DNA of 64,000 nt from Septoria linicola (lineage: Eukaryota > Ascomycota > Dothideomycetes > Mycosphaerellales > Mycosphaerellaceae): positions 2,852,001-2,916,000 of the forward strand of contig CP099420.1 in assembly GCA_024114885.1 (NCBI GenBank). Reading direction: 5' to 3'. Every line of letters starts with the position of its first letter. Positions within the stretch are counted from its first letter, which is position 1. Under the pieces are notes generated by a model. That model made no database searches, was not told where the DNA came from, and saw only the letters and a list, made by a program, of their open reading frames with translations. This document shows positions 10,911-22,389 of the stretch, one piece after another. The position numbers were made by a program, and so were the translations under genes.

Positions 10911-13900
10911 TTACAACCCCTGTTTTGCGTTCGCTCCACCTTCATGATCAAACGCAATCTTCCAGCCGTTCTGTACCCTGACTTGTGGGTTTTTCACAAC
11001 AGCCCACGCGGCCTTGCCCTCCTCCTTACCATGGTACTCGATATCGGCCTGACGTGCTGGCTCGGATTTGCCTGCGTGGGTCTCTGATACCTCAACTTGA
11101 GTCTTGTCCTTCCAAGAGTCCGGTGCGCCTACAACAAGAATCTTCTCGACCTTCACTCTCTCCATGGTCTTGAAGTATGCCTTCGCACTCTTGCTGCTAG
11201 CGCCGAGGTTGAGGTCCTCCGACGTCAAGCTTTGAGTTTTGCTGTCAAAGACAAACTTGCGGTGGATGTATGCGCCATCTTGGTAGTCGAAGGACTCGCC
11301 ATCGTCGAGGTAGAGTGTACCTTGTGCTTCTCCGCTATTGCCAATGACGACGACAAGAGTCAGAGGATCGTACTTCATCAAGCCAGAGCTGCGTCTTGGT
11401 CGGTCGCGGCGCGGGACGATGTTGCCACCTTGCATAAGCAAAGGAATGGTGTCCAAGGGTGAGGAGACGGTAACTTCACCTGGTCCTTCATATGTCCAAA
11501 AGTCGAAATAGTCGTAGTACTTTTCCTTGTCAGCTAGGTAGATTGGCGTTCCTGCTTGATCAGCCTTAGTGACTGGCTTGGCGAGCAAACCAGTGCTACC
11601 GAGGTAGAGCTGATCATCAATAGCGAATCCCTTCTCGTCGCCGGGGTGTACATAGTAGTTCGGTCTCACGATTGGAGCGCCAGAGACGTGCGCTTCGTGG
11701 AATGCTGTGTACCATGCTGGGAGCAGGCTGTAGCGTAGACGGAGTGCCTGAGTGATGATCTCCTTGTGTGGCTCGCCAGAAAGGTATGGCTCACGTCGGC
11801 GAGCATCGATGTGTGCGTGTCCACGGAAAAATGGATACCAAATGCCGGCTTGGTACCATCGAGCGAGCAAGTCAGGCTCCGGATTACCGAAGAAGCCACC
11901 AACATCAGCGCCGGCGAATGGGAAGCCACTGATGCCCATGCTGAGTACCATAGGGATGGAGGCTTCGAGATGAGACCACTCAGCTTGGTTGTCACCGGTC
12001 CACATAGCTCCAAGACGTTGGCTGCCAGAGTAGAAGGATCTTGTGAGCACAAAAGGTCGAACATTGTGCTTGGCTTCCTCCTTGTCACGAGAGAGGAGAC
12101 CCTCGTATGTGGCATTGATCAAGGTCATACCGTTCAGATTGTGGACGTCTCTGTGCTCCCAGCCGCCGTGGTGTACATTGTCCTTTGGCATAGTCGTCTC
12201 TGGCCCGTTGAAAACAGATGGCTCGTTCATGTCGTTCCAGACAAATAGGTTCCTCGCCGACCCAGTGAACTTGCTGTACTGGTACAAGCTAGTCCACCAC
12301 TTGCGAGCTGCCGGATTGAAACAGTCGACCCAGTGGCTGCTACCTGGCCAGCACCATCCCTCGTAGATATTGCCGTCCTTGTTGTGGACTGCGAGATCTT
12401 TCGACTTCAGCTCGTCTACAATGGGATAGTTGGCCTCATTCTTGATGTGTGGGTCAATGATGGCTACCAGCTTCCGCTCGTGCTCATCGAGCTGCTTCTG
12501 CATGTCGAGTGGGTCTTTGAAAGTGAGTGGGTCCCACGTGAAGTACTTCTTGCCCTCGGTGTACTCAATGTCCAGCCAGATGACATCGTATGGAATGTTG
12601 TTCTTGTCAAACTTCTTGTCCACATCCTTGACATCTTCATCAGTGACATAGTTCCAGCGGCACTGGTGGTAAGCGATCGAGAAGTGCTGTGGCAGTTGCG
12701 TTGTGCCAGTGAGCTCGCTGTAGGCGCCAATGACATCTTGCGGCGTAGGACCAAGGAAGACGAAGACATCGAGCAGGCCCGATTCACTGATGAAGTGGCT
12801 ATCAGTGCTGATGCTGGATCCGAGGCCAACTTTGCTAGCCAGGCTGGAGCGTTTCGTGACATCCACCCACGTCTCTGCAGCATTGAGCCAGAAGACACCA
12901 ACGGTAGAGTCCTTCTTCTGCGCTTGTAGAAGAGGAATGGAGCCATAAAGTGTCATAGGGCTGTCCGTCTCATACTCGAAGACGTCGCTGTTGTATAGTC
13001 TGTAAGGTTCCGAGTACTTGCCATCACCACCCCGGGTCTCCTTGAGATTCAGAGGGCTCGTGTGTTCAGCCAGACCGTAGACATGGTCATATCCTGGGAA
13101 CGAGATGTCCAGAGCTACAGCTTCTGGTCCACGAGGTTTGGTGTCCGTGTTTCCACCAAAAGACTCGTCCCACCATGTGCCTTCGTCCTCTCCAGCGGCC
13201 ACCTCTCCCTGGTTCTGGTCGGCGTTTTCCTCGCCTTCCTTCTTCTCAGGCTCCTTCTTCTCCACCTGCTTGCGCCAATGTTCCACGTTCAACAGACCGC
13301 GCTCGTTGAAGCTGACCTGGGTCTCTCCGTCGCGTTGCCACTCGATGCCGAACGGGGAGTGCTTAATGATGGCCTCAAATTTGCTGGAGGGTCCATATAC
13401 CACTCTGGTAGTTCCCTTCTCCGCGTCTTTTGACAATGCAGCTCTGGAGCTGAGTGTGGTGCCCCCAACGATAACCCATTGCTCAGCCTCATTGTAACGT
13501 TCCTTCCGGATCTTGCTGTCATGTCGAAGCTCGATCTGGCCCTTTTGCCGCCTCTCTTCGTCAATCGTCACGCGAGCGACACCAGATTCATAGAAAGAGA
13601 TCTTGATAGGAAGTCGCACAGATTCTTCACTGTTGGTGAGCTTCTTGTATACAGTTCCAGTCAGGATACCGTCATTGAATTTGATGGTCGATCGGTCCAA
13701 TGAGTATGGAGCCTCCCACTTCGAGGTCGCGATTGCTGTGTCGGCGTACAATCGATTTCGTTTACAGAAACCTGATTGATCGCAGGTTTTGAAATTCTCA
13801 TGCTTGACGCTCACTGCGAATAGGTCAGCTTAATTACTTCCACTAGCACTACAGCCAGCTTGGTAGACAAGTATGGGAATATGTTTGGTGTGCTTACCGG

Positions 13901-13973
13901 CCGGCGTGATGAAACAGATGGAGGCTATGAAGACAAGCACGAAGCTCTGCCATGAGCCATTGAAGCCCTTCAT
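10911..13973 (-). CDS. ROT2: Glucosidase II catalytic (alpha) subunit, GH31
   Basis: ER enzyme that trims the two inner alpha-1,3-glucoses from N-glycans during glycoprotein folding. A short first exon 13973-13898 encodes the signal peptide (MKGFNGSWQSFVLVFIAS). After an 84-nt intron (13814-13897) the second exon runs 13813-10911, giving 992 aa, normal for the family. The mature N-terminus carries the conserved FKTCDQSGFCKRNR block. The GH31 nucleophile Asp is in WNDMNEPSVF (about residue 553) and the acid/base Asp in GDNQAEW (about residue 633), 80 residues apart. A Glu/Lys-rich insert near residues 190-220 is typical of fungal members. No C-terminal retention signal is seen, as expected since the beta subunit retains the complex. 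It is divergent from NDK1. Confidence 0.97.
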
Positions 13974-14492
13974 GTTGTCCACTCGCCGTTGTCCGCCAGG
14001 AACTCCAGCTTGAGAGACAGATAGGAATTGTCAGGGAGTCCAGACGTGACACCTTGTCTAAACATCGGCCTCTCGCCAAATCGTCCACCGATGTCACTCC
14101 CCAAGTTCCAAGCATTGATTCGTGGATGCGGAAGTCGTGGGATCTGGAGGATATGCATGAAGAAGCTGCGACGAAGGTGTCATACTGGATATTTGGTGTA
14201 GATTTGACGGCCAGTCTTCTGCATTCATATCATGCACTCTTGACAGACTTGTAGCAACAGACTGGATACATTGACTCCAGCCTGTCCCACCACGACTTTC
14301 TGCAATTTTGGTCGGTCTCCCTCCCCTGCATATCGGTGCCCCGCGAGAGCCACAGCCCACTTTTGGTCGCTGGCGCTGGCGGTGTAAAGAAAGATTTCAA
14401 GCTCCATGTCACAAAACCCGCCCATCTTCAAACACCTCAACGCCAAAGACCGATCACACCTCACCACCGTTCTCCAGCAGAATCAAGCCAAC
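13974..14492. other. Divergent promoter region of glucosidase II and NDK1
   Basis: 519 bp between two start codons on opposite strands. No gene-like frame. A C/A-rich stretch (14440-14490) directly precedes the NDK1 start. Confidence 0.5.
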
Positions 14493-15136
14493 ATGTCTGC
14501 CAACGAGCAAACGTACGTCTAGATCGTCTGGTGTTGATTCCATCATCCAATGGCCGCAGTACTAACAAACACTGCTTCTGCAGCTTCATTGCCATCAAGC
14601 CAGATGGTGTCCAACGTGGACTCGTCGGCGACATCATCTCCCGGTTTGAGAAGCGTGGCTTCAAGCTCGCTGCCATCAAGCTCGTCTCCCCATCGCAGGA
14701 GCACCTCGAGAAGCACTACGAGGACCTGAGCTCCAAGCCTTTCTTCAAGGGTTTGGTTGCCTGTATGTTACGCCCATCAATTGAATATGCAGGAAGAATG
14801 AAATGCTGATGAATTGTAGACATGGGCTCTGGCCCAATCTGCGCCATGGTCTGGGAGGGCCGTGACGCCGTCAAGACTGGCCGTGTCCTCCTCGGAGCCA
14901 CCAACCCAGCTGCCTCCAGCCCAGGTACCATCCGTGGTGACTACGCCATTGTATGTTGCAATTCTGTATCTCTAGCGGTCCTTGTCACTAAAATGTTCTT
15001 ACAGGATGTCGGCCGAAACGTCTGCCACGGCTCCGACGCCGTCGAGTCTGCCCAGAAGGAGATTGCTCTGTGGTTCAAGCCAGAGGAGATCCAGACCTGG
15101 AAGCAGGCCCAGCACGACTGGATCTACGAGAAATAG
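14493..15136 (+). CDS. NDK1: Nucleoside diphosphate kinase
   Basis: Transfers the gamma-phosphate between nucleoside triphosphates and diphosphates through a phosphohistidine. Four exons: 14493-14512, 14584-14762, 14820-14950 and 15005-15136. Introns are 71, 57 and 54 nt; the first contains an ACTAAC branch site. The product is 153 aa, the standard length. It shows the family start FIAIKPDGVQRGLVG, the ATNPAASSPGTIRGD block, and the active-site NVCHGSDA with the catalytic His at residue 118, the canonical position. The C-terminus WIYEK is typical. No targeting signal; cytosolic, hexameric in the family. Confidence 0.98.
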
Positions 15137-15612
15137 ACGATTCGCCAGATCTACCACGAGACAATGAAAACGTGTCATGAGGAAAGACAAAAAGCAAGGA
15201 TGATATAGAGATGGTTTACATACGATGCTGTGGACGCCGTTACATCCAGGCGAAATAGGTTGTCTATCGAACATGGATTTCTGAATACTTCGCGATCTAC
15301 ACAGTCGCTTCGTAATACTGACTGTGATAGAATGAACCGAGACAAAGTTCGCAGAACGAGACACAAATGAGAATGTCTTGACAAAAAAAAGCGCACAGCT
15401 CAACTTCTCTCTACCGGCTCCAGTGAATGTCTGAGTGCCGCGGATGCAGATTACAGATACAAGTATCACGACCTCCATCGCAAGTCTCCCTTCATCACAC
15501 AGCAACAGAGACCTCTCCCATCAGCGAAGATCAAATCAACAACGAAGTAGCCCGTCTACCTCACGAACAAGACCTACAACACACAAAGCACAACCCAAAA
15601 GCAACCCTCAAA
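15137..15612. other. NDK1 3' flank and leader of the next gene
   Basis: No separate gene. From about 15500 the sequence becomes A/C-rich, typical of a 5' leader before the ATG at 15613. Confidence 0.4.
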
Positions 15613-15906
15613 ATGCCATACGAGAACATTCAACCACTCGACTGCCAGCCCGACAACTTCTGCCCGAACCACAAATGCGGCATGTACTTCGACAATGCAG
15701 CTGATCTTGCACTACACATCAGAAGACCACACCTTGACCTCGTTGAGCCAGACATCCAGCCACATTGGTGTAGATGGTGCCATGGCTACTACATGGGCAT
15801 CGACACTTTCTACCACCACACTCTGGAGTGCTGGAACGAATGGCTGGATAGCAGGATGGCTTGTAGGCATTTGGGTAGGAGAGGTGGAAATCAGAGTGGT
15901 AGATGA
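15613..15906 (+). CDS. Small protein with two zinc-finger-like modules
   Basis: 97 aa in one exon. Start chosen at 15613 because it has an adenine at -3 and directly precedes the conserved-looking part; the frame stays open upstream to an ATG at 15427, which would add 62 residues of low-complexity sequence. The first module reads CPNHKC..H....H (C-X4-C-X12-H-X4-H), a valid C2H2 pattern. The second starts CRWC and ends HHTLEC, a C2HC-like pattern. Spacing and size suggest a small zinc-binding protein, perhaps nucleic-acid or protein binding. I know no named family for it. Confidence 0.55.
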   Translation: MPYENIQPLDCQPDNFCPNHKCGMYFDNAADLALHIRRPHLDLVEPDIQPHWCRWCHGYYMGIDTFYHHTLECWNEWLDSRMACRHLGRRGGNQSGR

Positions 15907-16492
15907 TTTGTCCAACGGAGTTGATGCTGCGTAAGTTTTGGTATAGGATGGCGGTGGAAATCGTTCTGGGAAACTGTGTTGGATGGTGGAAGAGGTCAAG
16001 TATACAAGTGTAGGGTGATGAGAGAGAAGAGTTTTGTCAGAAATCGGTGGCCACAATCTGTATTCCAATTGAGATAGACTGTTTCCGACGCACTGTCTCT
16101 TGTGATCCCTCGAACAGAACATGGCATATCAAGCTCTCGTGGTAGAAGGAATTGGCCATGACTCTGAGGCCACCATTCAAATGCTCTGATCGAACGACCA
16201 AGCCTCACGGCTCCACATGATCGGGGTGTCGCGCATTGGCACGCATACATCCGCATAAGCACAAATACTGTCCTTCAGCATTCTTCATAATCCTCGCATG
16301 TTTAATTTGTGGTGTAGAGGGTGATTGAGCTGTGAGTACCTCCCAGAGTATGATGGTTACAGCAGCCAATAACAAGTGAGGAGTGGGTCGAGCCAAGAAA
16401 TCACACTTTGAGCATCTCGAATTCTGCCGCCAACACTTCTGCTTTCGACCTCCAGTTGCACGACGCACATCAATCGCCCAACGACCGACACA
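15907..16492. other. Intergenic, leading into the ribosomal protein gene
   Basis: No gene is visible. The last 60 bp form the promoter and leader of the uL23 gene. Confidence 0.4.
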
Positions 16493-17207
16493 ATGGCACC
16501 AAAGGCAGCAGCAAAGGGCAGTAAGTGGGACACAGCAATGCAGCGCGCACTCATGCTATGAGAGATCGCATGCGACATGTGCAGGAACCGAGCACGAGAA
16601 TAGAATTGCATACTGACAGTATTCTTCTTCACAGAGAGCAGTAAGCCATCTGCAAAGGCTTCGGCCGCCGCAAAGGCAACCCTGCGCGGAGTAAGCATCT
16701 TCTCCAATCCACCTTGAGGCGTGTCAGAGCTCCCATCATCTGACGGCTTGTTTTTCTCGCAAAACAGGTCAACTCGCACAAGGTCACCAAAGTCCGCAAG
16801 AGCACGACTTTCCACCAGCCAAAGACTCTCACGCTCTCGCGTGCACCAAAATACCCTCGCCGATCGATCCCGCGCCAGCCTCGTCTCGATGCCGGCAAGG
16901 TCATCATCCACCCTCTCAACACTGAGAGCGCCATGAAGAAGATTGAGGAGGACAACACCCTCGTTTTCATGGTGGACGTCAAGGCGAACAAAAGGCAGAT
17001 TAAGGAGGCTCTCAAGAAGCTGTACGATGTTGACACCGTCAAGATCAACACCCTCATCCGGTATGCCACGGTCTACTTGTCAGGGAACAAATTTCAGATA
17101 CGGACTAATAGCTCCACAGACCAGACGGCTCCAAGAAGGCTTTCGTCCGCCTCACCGCCGATGTCGACGCCCTCGACATTGCCGCCACCAAGCTTGCCAT
17201 CGTCTAA
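16493..17207 (+). CDS. RPL25: 60S ribosomal protein uL23 (L23a / yeast L25)
   Basis: Large-subunit protein at the polypeptide exit tunnel, a docking point for SRP and nascent-chain factors. Four exons: 16493-16520, 16635-16690, 16768-17060 and 17120-17207 (introns 114, 77 and 59 nt), joined in phase, give 154 aa. The basic, Ala/Lys-rich N-terminal extension (MAPKAAAKGK) is encoded by two tiny exons, as often in fungal ribosomal genes. The core has the conserved KYPRRSIPRQPRLD, HPLNTESAMKKIEE and NKRQIKEALKKLYDVD segments, and the end is DIAATKLAIV. It is convergent with TIM8. Confidence 0.97.
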
Positions 17208-17666
17208 GCTTGTTGAGCACATCCCAAAAGCAGGTCTTGCATTCAGCATCGGCGTTTGAGCAGAGCTCGGTTGGAAGGGAAACGGGAAAGAAGACGGGAG
17301 TTTTACATGTCCCTGGGTACCAGAATTCCTGGCACGAGGAAGGCTGAAGTTGCTTCTCCTCTTCTGGCAGAGCGTAGTATACAGCTACTGTACAAGCGCC
17401 ATGCGATCAAGTCGTCGCACCACACCATATATGACTTCATGATACCCCATTTGCTGCTGTTGATCTTGTTGTGTGGACTTCTCATCTTTGCTGTTTCCCC
17501 CCTCTGATTCCAAGTAATCGTCTGACCGGGTATCATGCTGTTGTACATGTCGTCTCCGATGCTGCGCGCCCTCTTCACGATATCTGTACATGCTCCAGGG
17601 CCATCTCCTATCCGCCCTTTCATGGCGCCACATCTAGTCTATCACAACTTGGCTCCGCGCATCAAT
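17208..17666. other. Convergent 3' flanks of uL23 and TIM8
   Basis: No gene is recognised in this 459-bp interval between two convergent stop codons. Confidence 0.45.
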
Positions 17667-18007
17667 CTATTGGCGCATTCTCTCCAGATGCTGAATGACA
17701 GTCTGATTGGCATCCATGAATCGATCGACGCAGTTGCGCATGCAAGGCTCTTCGTATCGGTCCAGCCCGCCTTGAGTGATTCTTGATGTGATGCACTTCT
17801 TGAAACATGTGTCTAATCAATTCCCATCAGCTCAAAGCCTTACCAGTCCTTCAACATCAATGACCGACCTGTCAAGCCATGCACAGTCTGCTGTATTTGG
17901 GCTTTCTGGCTCTCGCCTTGAATGAACTGGTTCAAATCCTGTCGGTCCTTGGCTGAGAGGTTCTGCAGCGCAGAAGCCATTTCGGGGCTGACTGAGGTCT
18001 GATCCAT
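17667..18007 (-). CDS. TIM8: Mitochondrial intermembrane space chaperone Tim8
   Basis: Small Tim chaperone that, with Tim13, carries hydrophobic precursors such as Tim23 across the intermembrane space. Two exons, 18007-17869 and 17812-17667, are separated by a 56-nt intron (17813-17868) starting GTCGGT. Only this donor restores the family string HGLTDTCFKKC. The 94-aa product has the twin CX3C motif (CFKKC and CMRNC) separated by the usual SRITQGGLDRYEEP spacer, followed by NCVDRFMDANQTV. There is no presequence, as expected for MIA40-imported small Tims. Its start is 266 bp from the divergent NAP1 start. Confidence 0.95.
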
Positions 18008-18273
18008 GATGAAGTATGTCTTGTGGGCGAGTGTGAGATGGGTTGGTTGCTATGATGACTTTCTCACTCCAATTGTATCGCATTTCTGTTTGACAGCCAT
18101 GTTACTCAGGCTCCATCCAGCAGGGTCCAATGCACGGACGTTTTCTTTCGGCGGCCTTTGGAAAGCGGGCGAGAAAAACTCCCCAACAACATCTTGATCC
18201 TCGCTACACTTGCAGTGCACGCCGTCGCTCGTTGATCATCCAGCAAACCCCGTCGCTCTGCCCAACCAAAATC

Positions 18274-19839
18274 ATGTCGAGAGATATTGGTCAGAAGGCC
18301 CAGCCACCGGCGCCGTAAGTCTTCTTCTCTCGCTCGCTCTGGTTTGTGTCTGTTCTTGTCTTACGCCAACCCAACCTACACCGTGTGTGCCACCAACGAC
18401 AACACAGTCACGTTCTGCTGCTGCTGTTTCGACACACACTTTGAAGTCACCACCGCAAAACACATCACTAACAACATGAATTCCAGAACGCCACAGAACA
18501 CACCGGCCAACAATGCTCCCATCTCATCGCATGCGCAGGCACCCAACCTGTCGAGCTTGAAGGAAGGTACGTGACAATAGCAGGATTTTTCCACGGTCGC
18601 CACCAACCACCGAAACTAATGCGTACTGTCTACAGAGGATCTCGACCGCGCCGCAGCTGCATCCATCTTCGCACAGAACCCCCGCCTGGTCTCTATGATG
18701 CAAAACAAGCTGTCCGGCTTGATCGGCCAGTCGAGCGGCTACGTTGAGTCGCTGCCCGCCCCAGTCCGAAGACGTGTCGCTGGACTCAAGGGCGTGCAAA
18801 AGGAGCACTCCAAGCTGGAGGCTCAGTTCCAGGAAGAGGTCCTTGAGCTCGAGAAGAAGTTCTTCGCCAAGTTCACCCCACTTTACGAGAAGCGTGCAAA
18901 GATCATCAACGGCCAGGCTGAGCCTACGGACGCCGAAGTCGAGGCCGGCGAGGAAGACGATGAGGAGGACGAGGAGGCAGAGGAGGCCAAGGCAGAGGCA
19001 GATAAGAACGCTGAAGGCGCAGAGGCCGCAAAGGGCATCCCAGAGTTCTGGTTGAGCTCAATGAAGAACTCATCCCTCGCCGAGACCATCACCGACCGCG
19101 ACGAGGAGGCGCTCAAGTTCCTCACTGATATCCGCATGGAGTATCTCGACCGCCCTGGCTTCCGCCTGATCTTCGAGTTCTCCGAGAACCCATTCTTCTC
19201 CAACAAGACCATCTCAAAGACATACTACTACCAAGAAGAGAACGGATACGGCGGCGACTTCATCTACGACCACGCCGAGGGTGACAAGATCGACTGGAAG
19301 CAGGGTCAGGACTTGACCGTGAAGGTCGAGAGCAAGAAGCAGAGGAACAAGAGTATGTGCTATCAATTTTGAGAATTTGAATACCCAGGCTAATTTTGTG
19401 ACACAGACACCAAGCAGACCCGCATTGTCAAGAAGACGATCCCAACGCCCTCATTCTTCGACTTCTTCAACCCAGCAACGCCCCCAGAGGACGATGACGA
19501 GGAGATTGACGACGACATTGAGGCCAAGCTCGAGCTCGACTACCAGCTCGGTGAGGACATCAAGGAGAAGCTCATCCCACGCGCCATCGACTGGTTCACC
19601 GGCGAGGCCCTGCAGTTCGAGCAAGGCATGGACGACTTCGACGAGGACGACTTTGAGGATGAGGACGACGAGGATGATGACGAGGATGACCGCGATGAGG
19701 ATGACGAGGATGAGGATGAGGACGAGGTATGAGATTCGTACCGCACGCCATCTGACTCGCAAGCAACACATCACTAACACCACAATAGGAGGATGGTGGC
19801 AAGCCAAAGCAGGAGACTGCCGAGTGCAAACAGAGCTAG
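18274..19839 (+). CDS. NAP1: Nucleosome assembly protein 1
   Basis: Histone H2A-H2B chaperone that shuttles between cytosol and nucleus. Five exons: 18274-18314, 18487-18566, 18636-19352, 19407-19726 and 19789-19839. Introns are 172, 69, 54 and 62 nt. The product is 402 aa. The NAP fold is marked by GQSSGYVESLPAPVRRRV, an acidic loop (about residues 145-170), IPEFWLSSMKNS, and KTYYYQEENGYGG. The C-terminal half has IPTPSFFDFFNP and the long Asp/Glu-rich tail that binds histones. The gene ends in ECKQS, a CaaX-like C-terminus seen in NAP1 proteins. The acidic tracts make GA-rich low-complexity DNA in 18945-19010 and 19630-19726. Confidence 0.97.
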
Positions 19840-20687
19840 ATTGACTTGCTCGCTCTCCCTTTGCTTTTTGCACATGCACGGCGCTACCATGGGCGGGAGT
19901 CGACTAGAGAGGCTCCGCCGCGTAGCGCAAACATCGACACCACCACCTTGCACTAGACGATCATACTCTGGAAGTGCTCCACTACTCTGGCATCAGACTC
20001 GATAGCAATAGATCCCTCAGCCCCCCTTCTTCTTTGGACGGCGGTAAGAGGTGGCGGCGGTAGCAAGAGGCGGCGGCTGTACATTGACACGACCCGAAAC
20101 TGATTCATCACGTCCTTCTTCACGTCCTTCCGTTCTCTACTACCTACTGCTGCTCCTGACGCTACACTACACGACGCTACCACGATGTCACACTCACGCT
20201 CCTTACGACCCCACCACCGAGATCCAACACATGCATCGACAGGCGTTTCTGGTGAGTTGTGTTCCATTTGACTTTATTGAGAAAGCAGCGGCGGCGAACA
20301 ATAATAATCTTGACTTGGAAGGAAAGGCGATGCGAAAGAAGCAACGGCGAAAAGGAGAAGGACAACTGTGCATGCACAAACGCTCGGTTCTTCTGATCCT
20401 GATTGAACTTGCTGTGTAAGGGAGGTCCTTTTCAGGCTGCGCACGAAAGCGAGAGGTAGATAGTGTTGCGGCAATGCGGTCTTGCACAAGTTTGAAAAAT
20501 ATTGATTTCTTGCAATTTTGGGTATCTCTTTTTCGTGAAAATGTTGCTGAACGCGAGAATTTACCACGACGCCGTCCGCTATGCTGTCCCGGCCGTGATC
20601 GCCTGCTTATCCTTTACCATCCACCTTGGACTCATCATCCACGCCAACGACATCAAAGCCCGAAAGCATCTCTTTGATTATGGAACA
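19840..20687. other. Intergenic between NAP1 and BMT2 (convergent)
   Basis: No convincing gene. A short + strand frame from 20541 begins with a hydrophobic helix but runs antisense into the BMT2 C-terminus; it is not supported by any family likeness. Confidence 0.4.
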
Positions 20688-21665
20688 TCACTCTTCAGGC
20701 CTCAGCTCCACCCAGAAGTTATTCATTCCACCGCCGTCTCGCACCTTGACCTTGCCGAACTTCTGCTCCTTGGCTGGTGCTGGCTTGTCACGAAGCTGCC
20801 ACAAGTAGTACACCAACTTTGACGTCTTCTTACGTTGCAGTAGGGCATATCCCAGAGAAGCCATGATCAGAGTCAAACGCTCGTCGTTAAAGTATCGACT
20901 GTTCAAGACGCAGGAAGACGGCAAGACCAGGAAGAGCGTCGAGCGGTAATCAGTCAGACTCGCAGGAAGGGCGCCTGAAGTTGAGGTCCTGCTGGGAGAT
21001 GAGGAAAGAGTCTGTGAGGATGAAGGCGATCCTGGAATGTCGGCCTCGACCTGACGCTGGCGCAGGAACTTGGTAGTACGTCGTAGCATCTCGCCTCTGC
21101 CAGGAGCTGATGGGGCAAAGTTTAGCACAAGGCTGAGCGAAATCATGTCGAACTTGTCGTCCTCAGCTTCAAGAGAGGTGAGCGATGGTAATGGTCGGTC
21201 CATGAAGTCTTGCTGCAGAATCCCAGGCGCCTGAGAATTGAGGTCGATGTGAGTGATGTTGAAGCAGCCAGACTTAGAACAAGCATTCTTCGTGCTCAGA
21301 GCTCCGACCTCAAGCATCTTGAACTTTTGATCCAGTGAGCCAAGATCCTGCTTGATAGGTCCAAGCCACTTCATTAGCACCAGCGAGGAGTCACCGCCTC
21401 GGTCTGCGGATTGACCTTGGATGGACGCCTCTTGGTAAGCCTTGATGCCACCAAGCTCCTCCATCTGAGACTCTATCTCAGAGGCACGTTTGGCATCTCG
21501 CTTGGCTTTGGCAGCTGCGAGCAGCTTCTGCAGCTGGTGGAAGGTGACAATGGTCTTCTGAGTTGCCTTGGAGGACATTGTCTTCTTGCCGCTGGGTTTG
21601 ACAGTCGGGGGTCGACCAGCTTTGAGCGAGGCATTTGCCTTGTGTGACTTCTTCTGGACGCCCAT
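20688..21665 (-). CDS. BMT2: 25S rRNA adenine-N(1) methyltransferase Bmt2
   Basis: Nucleolar SAM-dependent enzyme that makes m1A on large-subunit rRNA (A2142 in yeast). A single exon of 325 aa. Diagnostic features are the SIQGQSADRGGDSS motif, EVGALSTKNACSKSG at the SAM site, IDLNSQAPGI, the DDKFDMISLSLVLNF strand with the catalytic-pocket residues, and PGRGEMLRRTTKFL. The family's C-terminal CVLNSRYFNDERL and IMASLGY follow. The Lys-rich N-terminus (MGVQKKSHKANASLKAGR) looks like a nucleolar signal. An insert rich in Ser, about residues 205-240, is not in yeast and is probably a disordered loop. Confidence 0.95.
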   Translation of the reverse strand: MGVQKKSHKANASLKAGRPPTVKPSGKKTMSSKATQKTIVTFHQLQKLLAAAKAKRDAKRASEIESQMEELGGIKAYQEASIQGQSADRGGDSSLVLMKWLGPIKQDLGSLDQKFKMLEVGALSTKNACSKSGCFNITHIDLNSQAPGILQQDFMDRPLPSLTSLEAEDDKFDMISLSLVLNFAPSAPGRGEMLRRTTKFLRQRQVEADIPGSPSSSQTLSSSPSRTSTSGALPASLTDYRSTLFLVLPSSCVLNSRYFNDERLTLIMASLGYALLQRKKTSKLVYYLWQLRDKPAPAKEQKFGKVKVRDGGGMNNFWVELRPEE

Positions 21666-22389
21666 GGTGGCTTGAGTGGACAGGGACCGAGACTGACTCT
21701 AGTCTCTGAGATACGTTCAATTCGAGGAAATCGAGGCTGAACTTGTAAGCAACGTGGTATGTTGAGAACCATGTATCAGGGATGTTGGTAATTTGAGGCA
21801 ACCAAGAACACGCGCGAGAAGATGCAAGAGCCGTGTACAGACATCATTGCCAAACGTGGACCATTGCCGTTCAGAGATGTCAGGAGCAAAGTTGATGGCA
21901 GTAGCAGTGGAAATTTTGGCAAGAGCATGTTGAGTTCTGAATTCTACGCAGGCATTCTGCATTATTTCGTCCGCTTTTTCTTGTTCTCCAATCTTGAGTC
22001 TTGACTGGAACTCCCTCTTTTCCCCTCCCAAGAGGCACTCGAACATCGTCGCTAATGCCGTATGACTTATCACTCAGGACGTATACCGGCATCATGTTCT
22101 ACGAAGGTTGACATTCATCAGTCTTCGAACACGCGCTCAGTGAGCACGTTCCTGCAAGACGGCACAAAAACATCTTAAGGTCGACCGATCTTCTCTTGGC
22201 TATGCGCCGAGACTTCTTAAATGTCCTGCACGCCTATCACGAATAGCAGGATGCAACGACGATTATCGTAAGCCATCGTGTAGCGTAAGATCAGCCTTTC
22301 GCAGTGTGCTGCAACACGAGTGGCATACATTATGCCGTCCCGTGCCTCTACTTATGTACTGGTTTTCTTGTTTGGCAGCATTTGATAAC
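21666..22389. other. Divergent upstream region of BMT2 and the haloperoxidase-like gene
   Basis: No gene is recognised. Open frames on both strands show no family likeness or clear start and splice signals. Confidence 0.4.

Noticed and set aside
17925..17937. GGTTCAAATCC-like B-box on the + strand
   Set aside because: Lies within TIM8 coding sequence and has no matching A-box or cloverleaf.
20502..20822. + strand frame with a hydrophobic helix
   Set aside because: Runs antisense through the BMT2 C-terminus and has no family likeness; only the first 50 codons look coding.
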